Source of the DNA: Bacteroidia bacterium
GTDB taxonomy: Bacteria; Bacteroidota; Ignavibacteria; SZUA-365
NCBI GenBank assembly: GCA_027493955.1
Contig: JAOSJT010000001.1
Location: 1,255,131 to 1,319,130, forward strand
DNA length: 64,000 nt
Direction: 5' to 3'
Shown: positions 60,913 through 64,000 of the stretch, piece by piece
Numbering within the stretch: the first letter of the stretch is position 1
How the letters are laid out: every line of letters begins with the position of its first letter
Position numbers and translations under genes: made by a program
The notes under the pieces: generated by a model
The model's database searches: none
What the model was told of the DNA's origin: nothing
Seen by the model: only the letters and a program-made list of their open reading frames with translations

Positions 60913-63323
60913 TCAAATCAACCGTCCTATCACCTCAAGCAGATTGCTCTGATCGAATCCGCTTTTGATGATGTATGCGTTCGCGCCTACATCGAATCCG
61001 CGCTCGCGATCTTCCCGCGACTCCAGACCCGTCACCAGCACCACGGGTACTTCGTGCAGCTTCTCGTCTTTCCGTATGGACTGCGTCAGCTCGAAGCCGT
61101 TCATGCGCGGCATTTCGACGTCGGAAACCACAAGATCGTAGGCAGCTTCCCGCAAATGCGTCAACGCGTCGATGCCGTCCACCGCGGTCTTGACCTGATA
61201 GCCCGACGACACGAGAATGTCGTGGAGGAGGACACGCGAAGTGATGGAATCGTCGACGACGAGCAGGCGGCGTTTCTCATCCGTCCGTGCAGCGGCACTT
61301 TTCTGCAACGGACGTTCGCCTGATCTGGTCGCGTCGAGCAGGTCGGGTATGTGCAGCACGGGGACGAGTTCTCCGGTGCCGAGCAGCGTCGCACCGGAGA
61401 CCGCACGCACACGCGCGATGGGTTCGGGCAGCGGCTTGACGACGACGTCCTGCTCCCACAGCACCTCCTCGACCTGTACCGAAAAGGTCGTATCGTTGCA
61501 GGAAAGCACAAGCAGTGAATCGCGCGCCGCCGCAGACTGCGCGGCTGCCGGCATGCCCAGTAATTCTTCCAGCCGGTACACGGGTATCGTCGCACCCTCA
61601 AAGTCAAATACCGTTCGTCCGTCCAACACGGAAAAATCTTCACGGGCAAGCGACACACCGCGTACGATGTACTGCAGCGGCACGACGTACATGCGCCCCG
61701 AGGTGCGGACGATCACACCCTGGGCATTGGAAAGGGAAACCGGAAGCAGCAGTCTGAACGTCGTCCCCCGCCCTGCCTTCGTGCTCACTACCACCTCACC
61801 ACCGAGCGCTGACACATTTTCGCGCACCACGGACAATCCGACACCGCGTCCGGAGAGTTCGGTCACGGACTTCGCGGTGGACAAGCCGCTGTGGAATACA
61901 AGATCCAGAATGCGTTCATCCGTCCAGGTATCGAGCACATCGCTGCCCGCGACACCCTCCGCTTTCGCTTTGGCCCGCACTGCGGCAATGTCTATGCCCG
62001 CTCCGTCGTCCGCCAGTGCCAGTTCTATGCGATTGTCGCCGGCGCTGATGATGTCCAGTCGCAATGAACCCGTGACGGACTTGCCGGCGGTTTCGCGCCG
62101 GGCTGCGTCCTCTATGCCGTGGTCGATGCTGTTTCGCAGAAGATGCAGAAGGGGATCCTTGAGTTCCTCCAGAATACGCTTATCAATGCGCACGTCATCG
62201 CCGGAGACGCGGAATTCCACTTTCTTTCCGAGGTCACGGGCGAGCTTATTGACCATGGAGGGAAGCGCATCGGTGATCATCGAGAAAGGCAAGAGTAACA
62301 GCTGGCGCGTCTGCTCCAATAACGCATCGGTCATGGCATCCATGATGTACACGCCACCCTGGGCGTTCTCGATGTTCTTGCTCACAGTCGCTTCAATCGC
62401 GTCAATCTGCCGTGATGTCCAGGCGACGAAGTCGCGAAGTTCATCCGCTGTGAACGCCGCTGCTGTCTCCTGCTTTTCATTCGCGATCATCCGATCCGAG
62501 AGGCGCCCTTGCACCCGGTGATATTCCCCCATCCACTCCCGGCACTGATCGATGACGAGACGGAGTTCCCCTGTCGTCCGGCCGAGCATGAACTTCACCG
62601 TGCTGAGTTCCTCCGCCTGACGGTACAGCGCGTCCAGTTCCGTCACGGACACACGGACGCTGTCCTTGAGTGTTTTCTGCGCGAAGGGAGGTGCCGCCGG
62701 GGCGGTGCCGGCCGCTTCCGGAGAAGCGACAGTGTGCGAGTTGCGCGTATCGCGCGGGGTATCGGGCTTGTGCGCCCCGTTCAGACGCGCGGGGGCGGGA
62801 GAGCGGGGGGGGCGGTGTCTGTCACGATTCCAGGCGGGAGGTCGAAGGATTGCTCACGCACGGGGATGTCGGGAGCGGACGACGGCGCCTCCGCTACCAC
62901 CGGGCTGTTCCCCGAATTCGCATGTTCGACAGCGAGTTTGAGCGCGTCCAGAAGCGGGTGCAGCACGGAGCTGCTCACGGCACCTTCGGTATTCGTTTCA
63001 ATCATCATACCGAGCACATCGCAGACGTCGGACAGCAGCGCGAAGGGCGCCGACTGCACATTCCGCACATCCTTCTTCCATTTGGCAAACAGGCTTTCCA
63101 TCTGTTGACACACACTCTCGATGTCGTTCCTGTTGACGGCGCGTGCCGCCCCCTTGAGGCTGTGCGCTTCTCTGAAGATCAGTTCCACCACGTCTGTGGG
63201 ATCACGGTCGCCCGCTTGCTCCAGGTCGGCCAGACCGCGACGAATGGCCGTGAAGTGTTCTTCCGCCTCCACGGCAAAGGCCTCGGTGAGCCGTTTGAGA
63301 AATTCCTCTTCGTTCATCAGCAT
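60913..63323 (-). CDS. cheA: CheA-type hybrid kinase with C-terminal receiver, frameshifted
   Basis: Read as two frames. Frame one (from ATG 63323 or 63317) holds the Hpt domain (FREAHSLKGAARAV, phospho-His) and a Pro-rich linker, ending in TGA near 62780. Frame two carries the rest: dimerisation helices (VTELDALYRQAEELSTVKFML), HATPase_c (LLHLLRNSIDHGIED, GRGVGLSVV), the CheW-like domain and a C-terminal receiver (LLVVDDSITSRVLL, LVVSDVEMPRMNG). The frames meet at a C8 run on the coding strand (62805-62812); a ninth C would restore one ~800-residue protein. The break may be a sequencing error, phase variation or a mutation. Confidence 0.85.
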
Positions 63324-63345
63324 CCCGGAAAAATTGGCGTGCCTG

Positions 63346-64000
63346 TCACAGTTTATAGCGCTCGACGAAGCGCTGCAGTCTCGTTCCAAGCTCCTTGAGA
63401 TTTTGCGCGGTCAGTTCCACCTGATGGATGGATTCGACGTTTTGCTCGCTGCCGTTCTTGATGTGTTGAATCGCCGTGGTAACCTGATCCAGGCCCAGCA
63501 CCTGCTCTTTGGATGAGGCGGCGATCTGTAACAGGGACTCGGCGGCATCGGTGATACCGTTCATCACCGTCTGTATCGCTTTTCCGGATACGGCGGAGAG
63601 CTGTGCCCCGTCCTCGGCGAGTTTCGTACCGCGTTCGGCCACCATCACGGCGGAAGCGGTCGCCTTTTGCGTATCGACAAGGATGGAACGCACCTTCGCG
63701 GTGGCCTGCTTTGATTGCTCGGCATGATTCCGGATTTCACGCGCCACAACGGTGAAGCCTTTGCCATAGTCGCCCGCTTTTGCCGCTTCAATGGCGGCAT
63801 TGACGGCGAGGATATTGGACTGCTCGGCGAGATCGTTCACCGAAGTCACGATATCGCTGATGGCCTGGCCCTGCTCACTGAGTTTGATGATGCTTTCGGC
63901 TATGCCGCGCATCTGCTCACGTATGCTCTCCATGCTGTTGATGCTCTGTCCGATGGCCTCCACCCCGTCTCGGGAGACACGGAGAGTTTCCTGTGTGTCA
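63346..64000 (-). CDS. Methyl-accepting chemotaxis protein (partial)
   Basis: The C-terminal ~218 residues of a chemoreceptor, running off the right edge. The signalling hairpin is clear: [50 protein letters not shown] matches the conserved tip region (NxLALNAAIEAARAGExGRGFAVVAxEVRxLAxxS). The tip has GKGF in place of GRGF. First visible gene of the MCP-cheA-cheB-hybrid kinase operon, with 22 bp to cheA. There is no pentapeptide methyltransferase tether at the C-terminus (ends ERYKL). Confidence 0.92.
   Translation of the reverse strand, partial: DTQETLRVSRDGVEAIGQSINSMESIREQMRGIAESIIKLSEQGQAISDIVTSVNDLAEQSNILAVNAAIEAAKAGDYGKGFTVVAREIRNHAEQSKQATAKVRSILVDTQKATASAVMVAERGTKLAEDGAQLSAVSGKAIQTVMNGITDAAESLLQIAASSKEQVLGLDQVTTAIQHIKNGSEQNVESIHQVELTAQNLKELGTRLQRFVERYKL

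Noticed and set aside
1-64000. tRNA, rRNA, riboswitch or replication origin
   Set aside because: I looked for T-loop-like GGTTCGA strings in tRNA settings, rRNA core strings and DnaA-box clusters and found none that held up.

Overview
The window is high-GC bacterial DNA of chromosomal character. It probably comes from the Bacteroidota/Ignavibacteriota/Kapabacteria (FCB) side of the tree. This placement is an inference from a T9SS/FlgD-like C-terminal domain fragment, the many Shine-Dalgarno-poor starts and the style of the dispersed intergenic repeats; no rRNA or tRNA gene is present to settle it.

Layout. (1) 1-4.05 kb: the end of a respiratory nitrate reductase locus, with narG running off the left edge and a membrane-anchored diheme cytochrome c (NarC-like) upstream of it, behind a perfect 13-bp-arm palindrome. 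(2) 4.2-5.9 kb: arrays of a CGCAGAG-type repeat in both orientations. They enclose a GxxExxY-family gene and two copies of a ~110-bp element. (3) 5.9-11 kb: a minus-strand set under a WYL regulator, with a AAA+ ATPase, a HAD-like protein and two unknown proteins. (4) 11.5-28.6 kb: an accessory, defence-type island. It holds a HigB-like toxin with an ImmA/IrrE-type antitoxin, a type IIG restriction-modification enzyme, a SieB-like exclusion protein, a HARE-HTH/nuclease protein, a DUF4041/GIY-YIG protein, two IS630-type elements (one inside a decayed gene, one with a dead transposase), an HNH protein, a SEC-C protein, an Mrr-like nuclease, an AIPR protein and the C-terminal stump of a DUF2326 protein. 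(5) 28.6-29.9 kb: repeat modules only.

(6) 29.9-37.2 kb is the most novel part. Five tightly packed minus-strand genes encode an acidic/glycine-zipper protein, an HEAGH metallopeptidase-like protein, a 527-residue unknown, a peptidoglycan-binding/DUF2272/GIY-YIG fusion and an amidohydrolase. They follow a textbook sigma-54 promoter with three inverted repeats upstream, and a dedicated sigma-54 activator gene converges on the operon from its far end. This looks like a self-contained, inducible and undescribed system.

(7) 37.8-43 kb: a HigBA pair, a RecQ-helicase/phosphoribosyltransferase fusion translationally coupled to a DprA-like protein (reminiscent of ShosTA defence), and a HicBA pair whose toxin has a premature stop. 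(8) 43.4-47.2 kb: an NtrC-type two-component system. (9) 47.3-49.6 kb: a repeat array split by an IS3-family element. (10) 49.7-54.3 kb: a three-gene cassette ending in a membrane protein that joins a Lon-like protease fold to LamG-like domains. (11) 54.3-56.2 kb: a second repeat array, a terminator and a pilin-like gene. (12) 56.4-58.1 kb: an OmpR-type two-component system with a 10-bp homopolymer in the kinase. (13) 58.5-64 kb: a chemosensory operon (MCP, CheA-REC, CheB, REC-kinase) in which cheA is frameshifted at an 8-bp homopolymer.

Dispersed intergenic repeats are unusually abundant. At least five families recur, and they mark most boundaries between gene blocks.
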